Shown here: in pieces, positions 25,540 through 39,654 of the stretch
Layout: each line of letters opens with the position of its first letter
How positions within the stretch are numbered: position 1 is the stretch's first letter
From: Argopecten irradians
Lineage: Eukaryota > Mollusca > Bivalvia > Pectinida > Pectinidae
Assembly: GCF_041381155.1 (NCBI RefSeq)
Contig: NC_091140.1
Span: 27,816,952-27,880,951 of the forward strand
Length of the DNA stretch: 64,000 bases
Direction: 5' to 3'
Program-made: the position numbers and the translations under genes
Notes under the pieces: generated by a model
What the model was told of the DNA's origin: nothing
The model's database searches: none
What the model saw: the letters and a program-made list of their open reading frames with translations, nothing else

Positions 25540-27654
25540 AAGTGTCAATGCATCCGTACTAACTTTACTAGATATAATACTATTGACTCTGTATAGGCTG
25601 ATGTGTTTTTTTGTTTGTAAATTTGGCAAATTATGCAAAAAAATGTAAATTTTCAGTTTTTTTGCATGTCCACAGGGGTTCAGTACATAATTTTCTGTCA
25701 CCAAAAACAACCATGTCATTATTATGTTTACTAGTGTTTTATAGCATGTAGTAGTGGAACGCTGGGTTTTGACCGGGATTCGACTTTATAAAGGCATACA
25801 CATATACATTGTTTGGAAAAATTTTGACATTATTTAGGTTTTCTTTCAACTAACAGCTTAGACATGATATATTAAACCAGGGTCTTAAAACCTTTAATTT
25901 GCCCATTCAAGATCTCATTTTACACTCTTCTATTTCAGGTTATACACGGTTATTTCAGTAATACAAACTTTATTCTAGTCCTACATATTTTACTAATTAA
26001 TTTGTATGGGATATACATGTAAAACCTGTCAAGGCACAAACACTGATATGTTATATTTGACTATATATTTCCACATAAATATTCGCAGCTTAAGAAATAA
26101 AAATAACTCACCTCCAAAAAACATTGGCAGGTGAATTTTCCCACGTATAGTATGCATCACCGAATCTCATTTTAGACAGCACAAACGTGATTTCTGATGA
26201 CAGTTATACAGACCGGTGTAACATTCCTATGTTGGAGGTGTTGTCGTATAATATATTTTATTATATTTTATGCCAAACGTTGTCTTGACTTAGAATTTCC
26301 ATCAGGTGAAGTCGTTGGGTATGGGTAGAATATTCTTATAATAATTCCTATACCTCCTTTACACAGTTACAGACCCAATGATAGTATAAAATCCTCTTTT
26401 GGGAACAATTTGAAAAACTCCACTTGAAAACCGCACTTGATGAAAATCGGCATGTAATAATAGTTGAAGACTTTGAACATTTGACTCTCCAGAAACCCGT
26501 CACATATACTTAGTTGATAGTATACGTCCATATTCCTTTTTTCCAATGTCATACACTAACCTGCACGTTGTAGGTCAAACGCCCGCGCTTTGTCACTAGA
26601 ATCCCGTACGCGTGCTGTGGTCAGCGATGCGTGCGAAATAGAGCTTGCCGGTGTTATCGATGTATGTAGATCACGATATATGTTCTGATCATGATATCGC
26701 TGCCACTATGATATGAAATGTACCAAGGATTTAATAAGTGAGATATACGTCCTTGAATGTACTAATAATTGTTTTACGTTCGATCTGGTGACCATGATAT
26801 AAAAAAATGCTAATTACCGATCTTATACAAAATATGCCAGGTCCCTATGGTTGTTATTTAGAGGCGCTCAATCATGTAAAATGATATGTGTAAAAAAAAT
26901 TTTCTGAAAAAAAAAAAAAATACTCAGGACTAATGCCCCCATGTTTGTGTATTCCCCCACTAAAAATATTATTATAAGACCTAATGATAAGCCGTGGTTA
27001 TTTTTTACCTTATGAATTACGACATGAAATAAGAGTGAGAAATAGGTTACATAAAAAACTTAAACGTAGCTATCCATTGCAAAAATTTAGATAAATTTGA
27101 AAAAGCAATAATTTTTTAAAAACGCAGAACCAAGGGAATTATTTTTTCGCTAATTGTAAATGGACTATTAGACAATTTTTGCCAAAAAACAACCAAAAAG
27201 ATTTATTCCCCCTGGAAACTTCTGCGTAATTTAATAAAGGGTTGTGAATACAGTTTCTAATATCCCCATTAATTTTTATATCATGTTAATAATACTATTT
27301 ATGGTAGATAATGAACGAAAAGCTAATGTTTTAAACCGATATACTTTTATATCTATATCAACCCTTATGATGATACTGGTGTTCCCTTTTATATACCATA
27401 TGTTAATACCAGAACACAAAGTCGTCGTATGGGCGATGTTTTTTTTTTTTTTTTTTTACGCATACTGAAATTATCGATATTCTAAGTTCCTAGACATAGG
27501 CAAAGCTGTAGGTTTTGAATAAAATATTACTGTAAATAAAAAATATATATATGTTATACTGTGTGGTTTTAAAACATTTTCGTGGCCCCAGGTCCCTGTG
27601 GAACATGGTAAATAGACATTAACTGATTAAAATACTTATAACCACTTCCAATTA

Positions 27655-27890
27655 GTCAAAAGAGAATATTGACAACCATCCCATAAGAGGTCATGTTCGC
27701 CATGGACCTTTATATACCACCCTGTAAACATCAAATCAAAAAGCATTTTTTTCTACTCCACCTAGCTACATCAATTGAAAAACGCCATTTACGGTCCCAG
27801 TAAAGAAATATACACTTAGCTTTTGTTTGCTGCTCTTTGGGCGAGATTGAACCTATGTACACATTAAAATAATTCCTGACTGGTTTTTTT
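27655..27890. repeat. Duplicated fragment resembling gene 1 intron 1
   Basis: This stretch matches 7265-7445 in order: CATAAGAGGTCATGTTC / TATAAGGGTCCATGTTC; CATCAAATCAAAAAGCATTT / CGATCAAATGCATTT; CTACATCAATTGAAAAACG / CTACATTAATTGAAAACGG; ACACTTAGCTTTTGTTTG / ACATTTAGCTTTGTTGTG; ATTAAAATAATTCCTGACTG / ATAAAAATAATTCTGACTG. No copy of exon 2 could be read downstream. It may be a relic of a third HSPA12 copy or a shared repeat. Confidence 0.5.
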
Positions 27891-29037
27891 TTATATTTTT
27901 TAAAAAACTGTATTTTCGTCCCAATACAATTCCCCCCCCCCCCCCCCTTGGTGCAAGCAAAGGCCATATTTTTTTTTTCACAAGGTCAAACCCAGAAAAA
28001 GACGATGAACCCCGCTGCCATGGAAAGAGTATTTCAGACTCCTCTCCATTAAAATCAAACGTGCAAATAGTTGGGATTAGATTAATTGTATCCTTTGTAA
28101 ACTTTAATTCAGATTTTAGGTTCCATATTTTTTTGTACTGAGCCAATCCCGGAACTCCCCATCGGGCGGGCCAAATTTCCTCGTACAGAATTACAAATTA
28201 AAAAAAGAATATTTTTTTTTTTTCTCGTTTTAAACGGTGAAAAGTTGCCGAAAAGGTTTTTTCCCCCGATTGATTTAAAACAGAGTTTTTAAAAGGGCCC
28301 ACCTTGCCCATTCTTTTTGTACTTTTGATTATATTTGGTGTTGGATTTTTAATATTACCTGTGAGTTTTGAAGGAAAAAATTTTTAAATTTTACAGAAAA
28401 TTGAACCCCCAGAGATTTTTATAACAAGTACAATGTTAAGTTTTTTTTATTTTTTTTTTTATGTGTGTGAAAATACATTATAGGGAGATTAATTCCCTGT
28501 ATTATACCCCCACTTCCTATAAAACAATTATTCTAGGGGAAGACAATCCCAATTCCTTTATAACACCATTTTACCCTTCCCCCTATTAAATAGATTTAAG
28601 TGCCCTTTTTTTATTTAATTATTTTCTTTTATTCCTTTTTCCCAAATTTAATCAAAATTTCATCTTTACACAGTTATATAGAAAAACATATAATATATTA
28701 AACAGTATACTCCCCCTATACATACAACTTTTTTACTCAACTTTCACACACCCCCATGTAAATTTCTTGATTTATATAAAGGTATATATCCATCTTTCCA
28801 TTACTTTTGTTAGCTCATTCCTTCTTTTTTCTTATAAATAATCATAATCTTTATTATATTTTCAGATCAATATATTCCACACTTCATTTGCTTTCATTCT
28901 CCATCTCATGGTCATCATGGTTTTCAATATAAAAAAACATAAGAAACATTTCGTTATGCTTTTAGTTAGTAATTGTTAGTATATTGTCACTGTAAACTTT
29001 TTGTACTTTAATGTCCCAATTATCCAGAGTTTTTCCA

Positions 29038-30660
29038 TACCCCGCCCCACATCTTGGCGGGGATATACAAATGGGTTCCGTCCGTCCGTCCGTCCGTATA
29101 ATGGTTTCCGGAGCATATCTAAAAACCAGTAGAGAATTATTTATTACTCATGTTCCACAGTTCTTATTCCAAATACATTTGTTATAACTTTTGCATTACT
29201 TATTATTATTTTTGTACCAGGTTCGTTCCGGAGCATATTAAAAACCACCACAATATTTCCACGAAACTTCATACACACATTGGTCTTAATGTCATTCAAG
29301 TAGTGCCCTTTGCTATTTAAGGTTTTCACTTTTTGTAAAATTTTTCTGTAACCTGATATTTTTGTGTATCTTTCCAAAATAAACAGATTGTTAAGAATCG
29401 TTTCCGAGCAGTTTTGCAGGTTCTAAAACCAGCAGAGATATTTCCATGAAACTCATAGACATAATTTTATTATGCTATCCTTAGATCCACTTTTTCCGTA
29501 AACTCAAAACTTGCTGAAAACATGAAGACCCCATATATTTTTTCACCAGGTTCGTTTCTCATGCATCATTGAGATATATGTTAGGAATCTTCTAATTTCT
29601 ATTAGTATAGTTATATATCTTTAAATCTGTGGTTCACCATATTTTGTACTTTTTCCTGTAACCATTGCTGAAAATTAAGATTTTTTCAGAAATTTTTGCG
29701 TGAAAGAATAATAATGGCAAACTCATAAGAACATTTCGTTATGATTTTTTTCAGTTATAATTCTTTAGTATATTGTCACTGTAACTTTTTAATTTGCTTT
29801 ACACTATAATAATTTTTGTGAATTTAGAATTAAGTGTTTTTATACCCCGCCCAACGAAGTTGGCGGGGTATATACAAATGGGTTCCGTCCGTCCGTCCGT
29901 ACGAATGTGTTTTCCGGAGCATAAAACTCTAAAACCAGTTAGAGATATTCCACGAAACTTCATACACTATTGGTCTTATGGTCGGTAGTGCACTTTGTTA
30001 AAAAAATTAAATTTTTTTGTTATATTTTCATTTTTTGGGTCATTTTTTCCCTAACCATGGAAGCATTGCTGAAAAATTTAATGCATATTTTTGTAATTGG
30101 TTCGTTCCGGAGCATAACCAAAACCCAGAAGAGATATTTCCACGAAACTTCATGACACACATTGGTATCCATAATTCAAGTAGTGCCCTTTTGCTATTTT
30201 AAGGTTTTCACTTTTTGTACTTTTTTCTCCCCTTCATGGAAACATTGCTGAAAATGGCAGATTTTTGCAAAGATGTCGTTTCCGGAGCACAACTCTAAAA
30301 CCCTAGCAGGAGATCATTTCCATGAAACTTCATAGATCAATTATTTCTTAAGTAAAAGTTTTGCTAATTTAATTTTTTGCACTTTTTCCGTAACGCTGGA
30401 ATTGACATTGCTGAAAAGTATCATTTTGTACCAGGTTCGTTTCCGCAGCATAACTGGAAAACCGGTTGAGATAATGCACGGAACTCCATAGGCACATTTG
30501 ATATTATTATTATAATTTTTGCTATTTTAAGGTTTTCACTTATTTTACTTTTTCCTGTAACCATGGAAACACTGAAAATGGCAGATTTTTGTAAAGAATC
30601 GTTTATGAGCACAACTGGTTCACCAGCATGAATGATTTTTTCGTGAAACGTCATAGACTA
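29038..30660. repeat. GTCCGTCC-type interspersed repeat family, tandem decayed units
   Basis: Two heads (29038-29105 and about 29838-29910) read TACCCCGCCCAACGAAG.. closing as GGCGGGGTA (hairpin), then ATACAAATGGGTTCCGTCC and GTCCGTCCG. They are followed by 120-190-bp units starting TTCCGGAGCATAAC and running through AGAGATATTTCCACGAAACT, CAAGTAGTGCCCTTTGCTAT and CCATGGAAACATTGCTGAAA. Units begin near 29105, 29222, 29400, 29910, 30105, 30275, 30435 and 30597. I know the head as a common mollusc repeat. It has no coding capacity. Confidence 0.65.
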
Positions 30661-30749
30661 CCAAGTAGCATTCTAGGTATAGTATACTTTACTTTTTAAT
30701 GACATACACCCAGGTAAAATTCCAGGTTATATCATTTTCATCAATTAAC

Positions 30750-33700
30750 TATTTAGCGCAAATGTGCCTTATTCGACATTGCGATAATGTCGCCATAAAA
30801 CAACAGTGTGTTCGCACTGGCTGCTGAACTGTTGTTAAAGTCGTAAGATCAATTGTGGTATGCGAACAAATCGCAAATATTTTTAAAGTCGGTTTCCTTT
30901 GTTAAAAAACAAAGCCTAAATCAAATGTTTAATCCAATAATTATAGTTTTCGACTTATCAGTTGGGTTTTGCGGGAAAGTCGACCATATTGATTGACGTA
31001 GTCAATTCGAAATTAAGCAATTTGATATATATATTGGCCATTAAATAATTATGTATTTTCTTCTGAGTCGCAATGGTAACCGGGTGATTTCTCCCTACGG
31101 ACACAGTAAGGGCAACATTGGTAAGCCTTGGATGGACGACGGAGGGTTCAATCTGGTATCATGAAAAAAAAAACTGTTATGAACGAGTGACGCCGAGTTG
31201 ACGACAGGAAGGGCAACATGGTAAGCAATCTTTGGATGACGACGGAGGGTTCAACTCCATGAATGGTATATACCCGAGACCCGAGTAAATCGACAGGAAG
31301 GGCAACATGGTAAGCATCATTGGATGACGACGGATGGTTCACCTCCATGAATGGTATAAACTACCTATAAGTGAGTGGACCTCGAGTGACGACAGGAAGG
31401 GCAACATGGTAATCATCCTTAGATGACGACGGAGGGTTCACCTCCATGAATGGTATACTGGAGTCGTGAAAAACTACCAAGTGCATTTAGGTAAGTATAC
31501 TACACTGTGACAACATATGACAACATTAAAATGTGCCATGCGACAGTGCGATAATGTGCCATGCGACATTATGTTTGTCGCATGGCTCATTGTTCAAATG
31601 TCGCATTGTCACAACATCATGCGACATTGCGACAAAGCCTAAATCAATCACCATAGAAATCAGAAATATCTAGTAACTTTTTTCGACTTATCAAATAGAA
31701 GGGGAAAGTCGGCCATGTTGATTGACGTGTTAAAATAAGCACATTCATGGTATATATTGCTATTTACAGTAATGATAGATTTTCTTCTCTCGCAAATGGT
31801 AACCACGAAACGTGGCCGTGTTGGAGACTATATGTTTCAGTTTTCCGAGACCCGAGTGACGACAGGAAGGGCAACATGGTAAACATCCTTGGATGACGAT
31901 GGATTGTTCAATTCCATGAATGGTATACTGGAGACCCGAGTGACGACAGGAAGGGCAACATGGTAAGCATCCTTGGATGACGACGGATGGTTCACCTCCA
32001 TGAATGGTATACTGAGAGTCTTGAAAAACTACCAAGTGCATTTAGGTAAGTATACTCTCACTGTGACAACACCCATTATATCTGCCAGGTTAATGTATGT
32101 TCTTCAATTTGTACGCAAATGTGACATGCGCATTGCCGATAATGTACCATGCGACAGTGTGTTTTGTCGCATGCATTGCTCATTGTTTCAATGCGACATG
32201 CGACAAAGCCTAAATCAATCACCCAAAGAAATCAGAAATATCTGATTTTCGACTTATCAACTGCAAGGGAAAGTCAGCCATATTGAATGACGTTTCGAAA
32301 TAAACACTTCAAATATATATATCGCCATTACAGTAATGATATATTTTCTTTTTTCGCAAATGGTAACCACGAAACGTGGCCCTTGTTGGAGACTATATCT
32401 TTCAGTTTTCCGAGACCCGAGTGACGACAGGAAGGGCAACATGGTAAGCATCCTTGGATGACGACGGATGGTTCACCTCCATGAATGGTATACTGAGAGT
32501 CTTGAAAAACTACCAAGTGCATTTAGGTAAGTATACTCTCACTGTGACAATACCCGGTATATCTGCCAGGTTAATATATTTTCATCAATTTGTACGCAAA
32601 TGTGCCATGCGACAGTGCGATAATGTGCCATGCGACAGTGTGTTTGTCGCATGGCTCATTGTTACAATGTCGGCATTGTCACCCATGCGACAGTGCGACA
32701 AAGCAAAAATCAATCGCACAAGATTTCAGAAGATATCTAAGTGTACGAACTTACTAATGAAAGTGACAGTTGCCATTGTTATTGACGTGTAAGATAAACA
32801 CTTCATATTTATAATTAACCATTCACAATAGAATACTATATTTTCGTCTCTCGCAAAATGGGTAAACCACGAAACGTGGATGTTGTTAGAGGACAAGGTC
32901 TTTCTCAGTGTTTCCGGTACACCCCGAATTGACGACGAGAAAGGGGCCAGCACATTGGTAAGCATGGGTCCTTGAATGGTCTAGTGATAGACGGACGGAT
33001 GTGGTCACGCACCCCATGGAAGGTATACCTGGATACCCGAAAAGTTCATACCTCCAAGTGCAACATGGTTGTTATCCGAAGACCTTGAGTGAGTCGACGC
33101 CCCCCCCACCCTCCATGCCACGCCATCCCCCCCCCCACGCGTAGTAGACGCTCAGGAAAGGAGGCGATACATGTTTTAAGCATGCCATGGGATATGGACG
33201 ACGCGAATGGTTCACCTCTCATGAATGGAATTAACTTGATAGTCTTTGAAAAACTGCCCAGTTGCATAAATGTAGTATATATCACTTCCTGCTTACCTGT
33301 CCAGGAGAAAATGACCCTACACCCCGAATGTAATCTACCAGGTTAATGGCATATTTCATTCATTGTGAGGCGCAAATGTGCTATATGGCGACTGTGCGAA
33401 CAAAGCCTAAACTCAATACACCTTGAAATCAGAAATATCTACATGTTTCTTCTTATCAAAGAGGAAGGGAAAGTCGGCCATGGTTGAAATTGATGTGTTA
33501 AAGAGATAAGCACTTTGATATATATATTGCCGATTACAATAATCATAATTTCTTCTCATGCAAATGGAACCACGAAACGTGGCGTTGTGGAGATATATGA
33601 TCGGTTTTCCGCGAGACTTAGTGACGGACAGGAAGGCAACACCGGTAAGAATACTTGACTGGAGACGGATTGCTTCACCTCCAGAATTGCTATACTTGAG

Positions 33701-36700
33701 AGTGTTGAATATCTACAAAGTGCATTTAGGTAAGTATACTTTGACTGTGACAACACCCGGTATAACGCCTGGTTTAATGTATTTTCTTCAATTATGTACG
33801 CAAATGTGCCATGCGGCAGTGCGATAATGTGCCATTGCGACAGTGTGTTTGTCGCAGCAACGCTCTTATTTCTATTTGTCGCATTAGTCGCCAATGCGTC
33901 AGTGCGACCAAAGCGTAATCAATCACCTTAGAAATCTGTAATATCTAATTTCGGACTTATCAACTGCATGCGGGAAAGTCAGCCATTTTGAATGACGTTT
34001 CGATAATAAGCACTGTCAATTCTTTATATGCCAGTTACAGTACTGATATTATTTATCTTCTCTCGCAAATGGGTATCCACGGAAAAGGGGCCCTTGTTGG
34101 TGTGAGACTATGATGTTTCAGTTTGCGAGACCCGAATGTCGTCAGAATAGGGTGGTCTTAGCTCATGGTAATAAAATCTTGAGTGACGATGAATTCTTCA
34201 ATTTTCTCTCCCCAAGAATGGTCATATCCGAGGACGCCCGAGTTGACGACAGGACGGCGTCAACATGGTAATGCACTCATTGGAATGCCGACGGATGGTT
34301 CACTCTGCAGGAATTGTTTACTGATGAGTCCGTGACAAAATACAGCCATAGTGCATGTTAGGGTACGTATAGATCTTACTGTGACAAATAACCCTTGTAT
34401 TCTACAAGGTTAATGCATGTTCATTAATTTGGGCTCAAATGTTTCCCAATGTCGACCAGTGCTATAATGTGCAATGCGACAGTGCGAGCAAAGCCTAAAT
34501 CAATCACCATAGAATATCATAGACATATCTAATTTCCGACTTCACATAAAACTGCAAGGGTAAAGTCAGCCATGTTGGCTTGACGTTTTCGAAAACATAA
34601 GGCACTTGTGCACAATATATATTACCATTTACACTGAATCATATTTGTCTTGCTCATGCAAATGGTAACCCACGAAAAAGTGGGCCCTGTGTCGGAGACG
34701 TATATCTTTTCGTTTACCGAGTAACCCGAAGTGACTGACAGGAAGGGCAACCATGTGTAAAGCATCCTTGATGACGACGGAGGTTCCTCCTTCCATGAAT
34801 GGGAAACTGATAAGAGTCGTGAAAAACTACCAACTGCATATAGGTAAGTATACTTTAACTTACATATTTGTAAAGAAATTATTATAAATAATGAGAATGT
34901 TTTATCATTTTTTGACAACTATACGTCATTTAGAGAACTCGACAAATGCGCCATGCGACAGTGTGTGTTTGTTGCATAGCGCATTGTGTACTTGTCAAAT
35001 GACGACATTGTCGCACTGTCGCATTGGCAAATGTCGCACTTCGCATTGTGAGATCACGTCGTATTGATTGATTTCGAAAATAAGCACGTCATATAGATAC
35101 ATACTGCTATCACAAGTCAATTATATGCTTTCTCTCGCAAATGGTAACAAATGGCTGTAAAGTGGCCGTGTTGTCGAGACTATGTTTCAGTTTTCCGAGA
35201 CCCGAGTGACGACAGATAAGGGGTCAACATGGTAATGATCCTTGGGCAAATGTATCATGGTTCACCTCCAATGAATGGTAAAACTGTAGAATCGTCACCG
35301 AAAATCTACGCATTGAATACTTTAAAACGAATAAAAACACCCCATTATGAATTCATACAATTTATATAAATGGTAACTGCCATGACAATGTTTCTGTGAC
35401 GACGATAAACATTGCACATTGAATATTGATTGACTGTCTCAAATGAAGCACTGTCTAACTGCGCAAATGACATATTTCAGCTCTCATAAAATGGTAACTG
35501 TCGTTCAAATATGACCGTTTTCTTGCATTGAATTCATTTTATTAGGCAACGTTTCGAAAATGCACGTTTTCAGTTTTGAAAAAATATTTTGCTTCTCACG
35601 CAAATGGTAACCACGAACATGGCCAACGATGTTTTGGACACTATATGTTACAGGGTTTTCCGAGACCCGAGTGACGACAGGGAGGGCAACATGGTAAGCA
35701 TCCTTGATGACGACGGATGGTTCTCCTTCACGAATGGGTAAAAAAAGAGTCGTGAAAAAAACTACCAACTGCATATAGGTAAGTATACTTTAACTTACAT
35801 ATAATTGTAAAGAAATTATTCTAAATAATAAATGTTTATCATTTTTGCAACTATACGTCATTCGAGACTCGACATGCGCATGCGGACAGTATGTTTGTTT
35901 GACAAAGCGCATTTGTCGTACTTGTCAAATGACACATTGTCGCACTATCGTTATCGCATGGCATAATGTCGCACTTGTCGCATGGCGCATTGTAAGTATT
36001 GATTGATGGTCTCGAAATAAGCACATCATACATACTGCTATATCACACTAATTATATACTGCTTTTCCCTCTTGCGAATGGTAACCACGGGAGGTGGCCG
36101 TACCATATGTTTTAGTTTTTTGAGACCCGAGTGACGACAGGAAAGGCAACATGGTAAGCATCCTTGGATGACGACAGATGGTTCACCTCCATGAATGGTA
36201 AACTGAAATCGTCACGAACTACAAACTGGCATTTAGGTAAGTATAAAAAACGTGACAAACATATATCCAGAATTATCTGCTCATATTAATTGTAAAGACA
36301 CTGTTATAAATATTGAATTTGTCTCACTGTCCGCATGACATATTTTCGCACTATCGCATGACTCATTGTCGTATTCATTGATGTTTTCGAAATAAGCAAG
36401 TCATATATACTGTTATTACAATAATTATATACTTCTTTCTCTACAAATTGGTAACCACGTGGGGTGGCCATTTTTGAAGACTATATGTTTCAGTTTTCCG
36501 AGACCGAGTGACGACAGAAAGGGGAACATGGTAAGCATCCTTAGATGTCGACTCATGGTTAACCTCCATGAATGGTAAAACTGGAGTCATGAAAAACTAC
36601 CAACTGCATTTAGGTAAGTATACTTTAACTTACGTAATTGTAAAGAAATTATTCTAAATAATGAATGTTTATCAATTTGTGCACCTATACGCCATGCGAC

Positions 36701-39569
36701 AACTTGACAATGCGCCATGCGACAGTTTGTTGCATAACGCATTGTCGTATTTTCGCATAGCATATTGTCGCACTATTGCATGACCCACTGTCGCATGACA
36801 CATTGTCGTATTCATTGACGTTTCGAAATAAGCACGTCATATACACTGCTATCACACTAATTATATACTTCTTTCTCTCGCAAATGGTAACCACGTACGG
36901 TGGCCGTTTTTAGAAACTATATGTTTTAGTTTTCTCAGACCCGAGTGACGACAGAGAGGGCAACATGGTAAGCATCCTTAGATGTCGACTCATGGTTAAC
37001 CTCCATGAATGGTAAACTGGAGTCATGAAAAAACTACCAACTGCATTTAGGTAGGTATACTTTGATTTACGTATTTGTTAAGAAAAACTATTCTAAATAA
37101 TGATGTTTATCAATTTTATCGACTTTACGCCATGCGATAACTCGACAATGCGCCATGTGACAATGTTTTTGTCGCATAGCGCATTGTCGGACTGTTGCAT
37201 GGCATAATGTTGCACTGTCGCATGGCGCATTGTCGAATTGATTGATATCTCGAGATAAGCACATCATATATACTGCTATTACATTAATTATACACTTCTT
37301 TCTTTCACAAATGGTAACCACGTGAGGTGGCCGTTTTTGGAGACCATATGTTTCAGTTTTCCCGAGACCCGAGTGACGACAGGAATGGCAACATGGTAAG
37401 CATTCTTGGAGACGACGGATGGTTCACCTCCATGAATCGTCACAAACTACAAACTGCATTTAGGTAAGTATAAAAACGTTAACAAACGTATATCCAGAAT
37501 ACATGCTCAGTTTAATTGTAAAGACACTGTTCTAAATAATGAATTTGTATCAATTTGTGCGACTATACGTCATGCGAAAACTCGACAATGCGCCATGCGA
37601 CAGTGTGTTTGTTGCTTAGCGCATTGACGTATTGTCGCACGACATTTTGCTGCACTATCGCATGGCATATTGACGCACTGTCGCATGACCCATTGTCGTA
37701 TTCATTGACCATATCAATATAAACTACTATCACACTAATAATATACTTCTTTCTCTCGCAAATAGTTACCACGTACGGTTGCCGTTTTAGAGACTATATG
37801 TTTCAGTTTTCTGAGACCCGAGTGACGACAGGAAGGGCAACATGGTAAGCATCCTTAGATGTCGACTCATGGTTAACCTCCATGAATAGTAAATTGGAGT
37901 CGTGAAAAACTACCAACTGCATTTAGGTAGGTATACTTTGATTTACGTATTTGTTAAGAAACTATTCTAAATAATGAAAGTTTATCAATTTTATCGACTT
38001 TACGCCATGCGATAACTCGACAATGCGCCATGTGACAATGTTTTTGTCGCATAGCGCATTGTCGGACTGTTGCATGGCATATTGTTGCACTGTCGCATGG
38101 CGCATTGTCGTATTGATTGATGTCTCGAAACAAGAACATCATATATACTCCTTTCACATTAATTATACACTTCTTTCTTTCACAAATGGTAACCACGTGA
38201 GGTGGCCGTTTTTGGAAACCATGTTTCAGTTTTCCGAGACCCGAGTGACGACAGGAATGTAACATGGTAAGCATCCTTGGATGACGACGGATGGTTCTCC
38301 TTCACGAATGGTAAAAAAGAGTCGTGAAAAAACAACCAACTGCATATAGGTAAGTATACTTTAACTTACATAATTGTAAAGAAATTATTCTAAATAATGA
38401 ATGTTTATCATTTTGTGCAACTATACGTCATGCGACATCTCGACATGCGCCATGCGAAAGTGTGTTTGTTGCATAGCGCATTGTCGTACTTGTCAAATGA
38501 CATATTGTCGCACAATCGCATGGCATATTGGCGCACTGTTGCATGAACCATTGTCGTATTCATTGACGTTTCGAAATAAGCACGTGATATATACTGCTAT
38601 CACGCTAATTATATACTTCTTTCTCTCGCAAATGGTAACAACGAGTCGTGGCCATTGTTGGAGACTATGTTTCAGTTTTCCGAGCCCCGAGTGACGACAG
38701 GAAGGGCAACATGGTAAACATCCTTTAATGATGACGGATGGTTCGCCTCCATGAATGGTAAAAAAAGAGTCGTGAAAAACTACCAACTGCATATAGGTAA
38801 GTATACTTTAACTTACGTTTTTGTAAACAAACTATTCTAAATGATGAATTTTTATCAATTTGGCATGCGACAACTCGACAATGCGCCATGTGACAATGTG
38901 TTTGTCGCATAGCGCATTGTCGGACTGTTGCATGGCATAATGTCGCACTGTCGCATGGCGCATTGTAGTATTGATTGATGTCTCGAAATAAGCACATCAT
39001 ACATACTGCTATCACACTAATTATATACTGCTTTCTCTCAAAATGGTAACGACGGGAGGTGGCCGTACCATATGTTTTAGTTTTCCGAGACCCGAGTGAC
39101 GACAGGAAAGGCAACATGGTAAGCATCCTTAGATGACGACGGATGGTTCACCTCCATGAATGGTAAAATGAAATCGTCACGTACTACAAAGTGCATTTAG
39201 GTAAGTATAAAAACGTGACAAACATATATCCAGAATATCTGCTCATTAATTGTAAAGACACTGTTATAAATATTGAATTTGTCTCACTGTCACATGACAT
39301 ATTGGCGCACTGTCGTATGACTCATTGTCGTATTCATTGACGTTTCGAAATAAGCACATCATATACACTGCTATCACACTAATTATATACTTCTTTCTCT
39401 CGCAAATGGTAACCACGTACGGTGGCTGTTTTTAGAGACTATATGTTTCAGTTTCTGAGACCCGAGTGACGACAGGAAGGGCAACATGGTAAGCACACTT
39501 TGATGTGGACTCATGGTTAACCTCCATGAATGGTAAACTGGAGTCGTGAAAAACTACCAACTGCATTTA
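30750..39569. repeat. Complex satellite: about 20 units of ~370-480 bp
   Basis: The core block TTTCAG-TTTTCCGAGACCCGAGTGAC-GACAGGAAGGGCAACATG-GTAAGCATCCTT recurs about 20 times, at 31387, 31853, 31938, 32417, 33620, 34130, 35200, 35670, 36130, 36508, 36946, 37371, 37820, 38245, 38690, 39092 and 39462, plus decayed copies. Each is followed by a GGTTCACCTCCATGAATGG block, AACTACCAACTGCATTTAG, GTAAGTATAC, a variable block of CATGCGACA and TGTCGCATG motifs, an AT-rich block and CGCAAATGGTAACCACG. The 3' half (from about 35.6 kb) is homogeneous. The 32.9-34.9-kb part is full of single-base insertions. Confidence 0.85.
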
Positions 39570-39654
39570 AGGATTGAATCTTGCTTTGGTCGATTTCATG
39601 GGGTGATGAATTGAGTTGCTCTTGAAACAAATTGAATGACCTACTGCGAAGTAT

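Noticed and set aside
31148..39126. Many 60-130-codon frames on both strands with shared words such as CLPCCPSCRHSGLGK
   Set aside because: They are frames of the satellite units, interrupted in nearly every unit. Only the splice-like blocks are kept as an observation.
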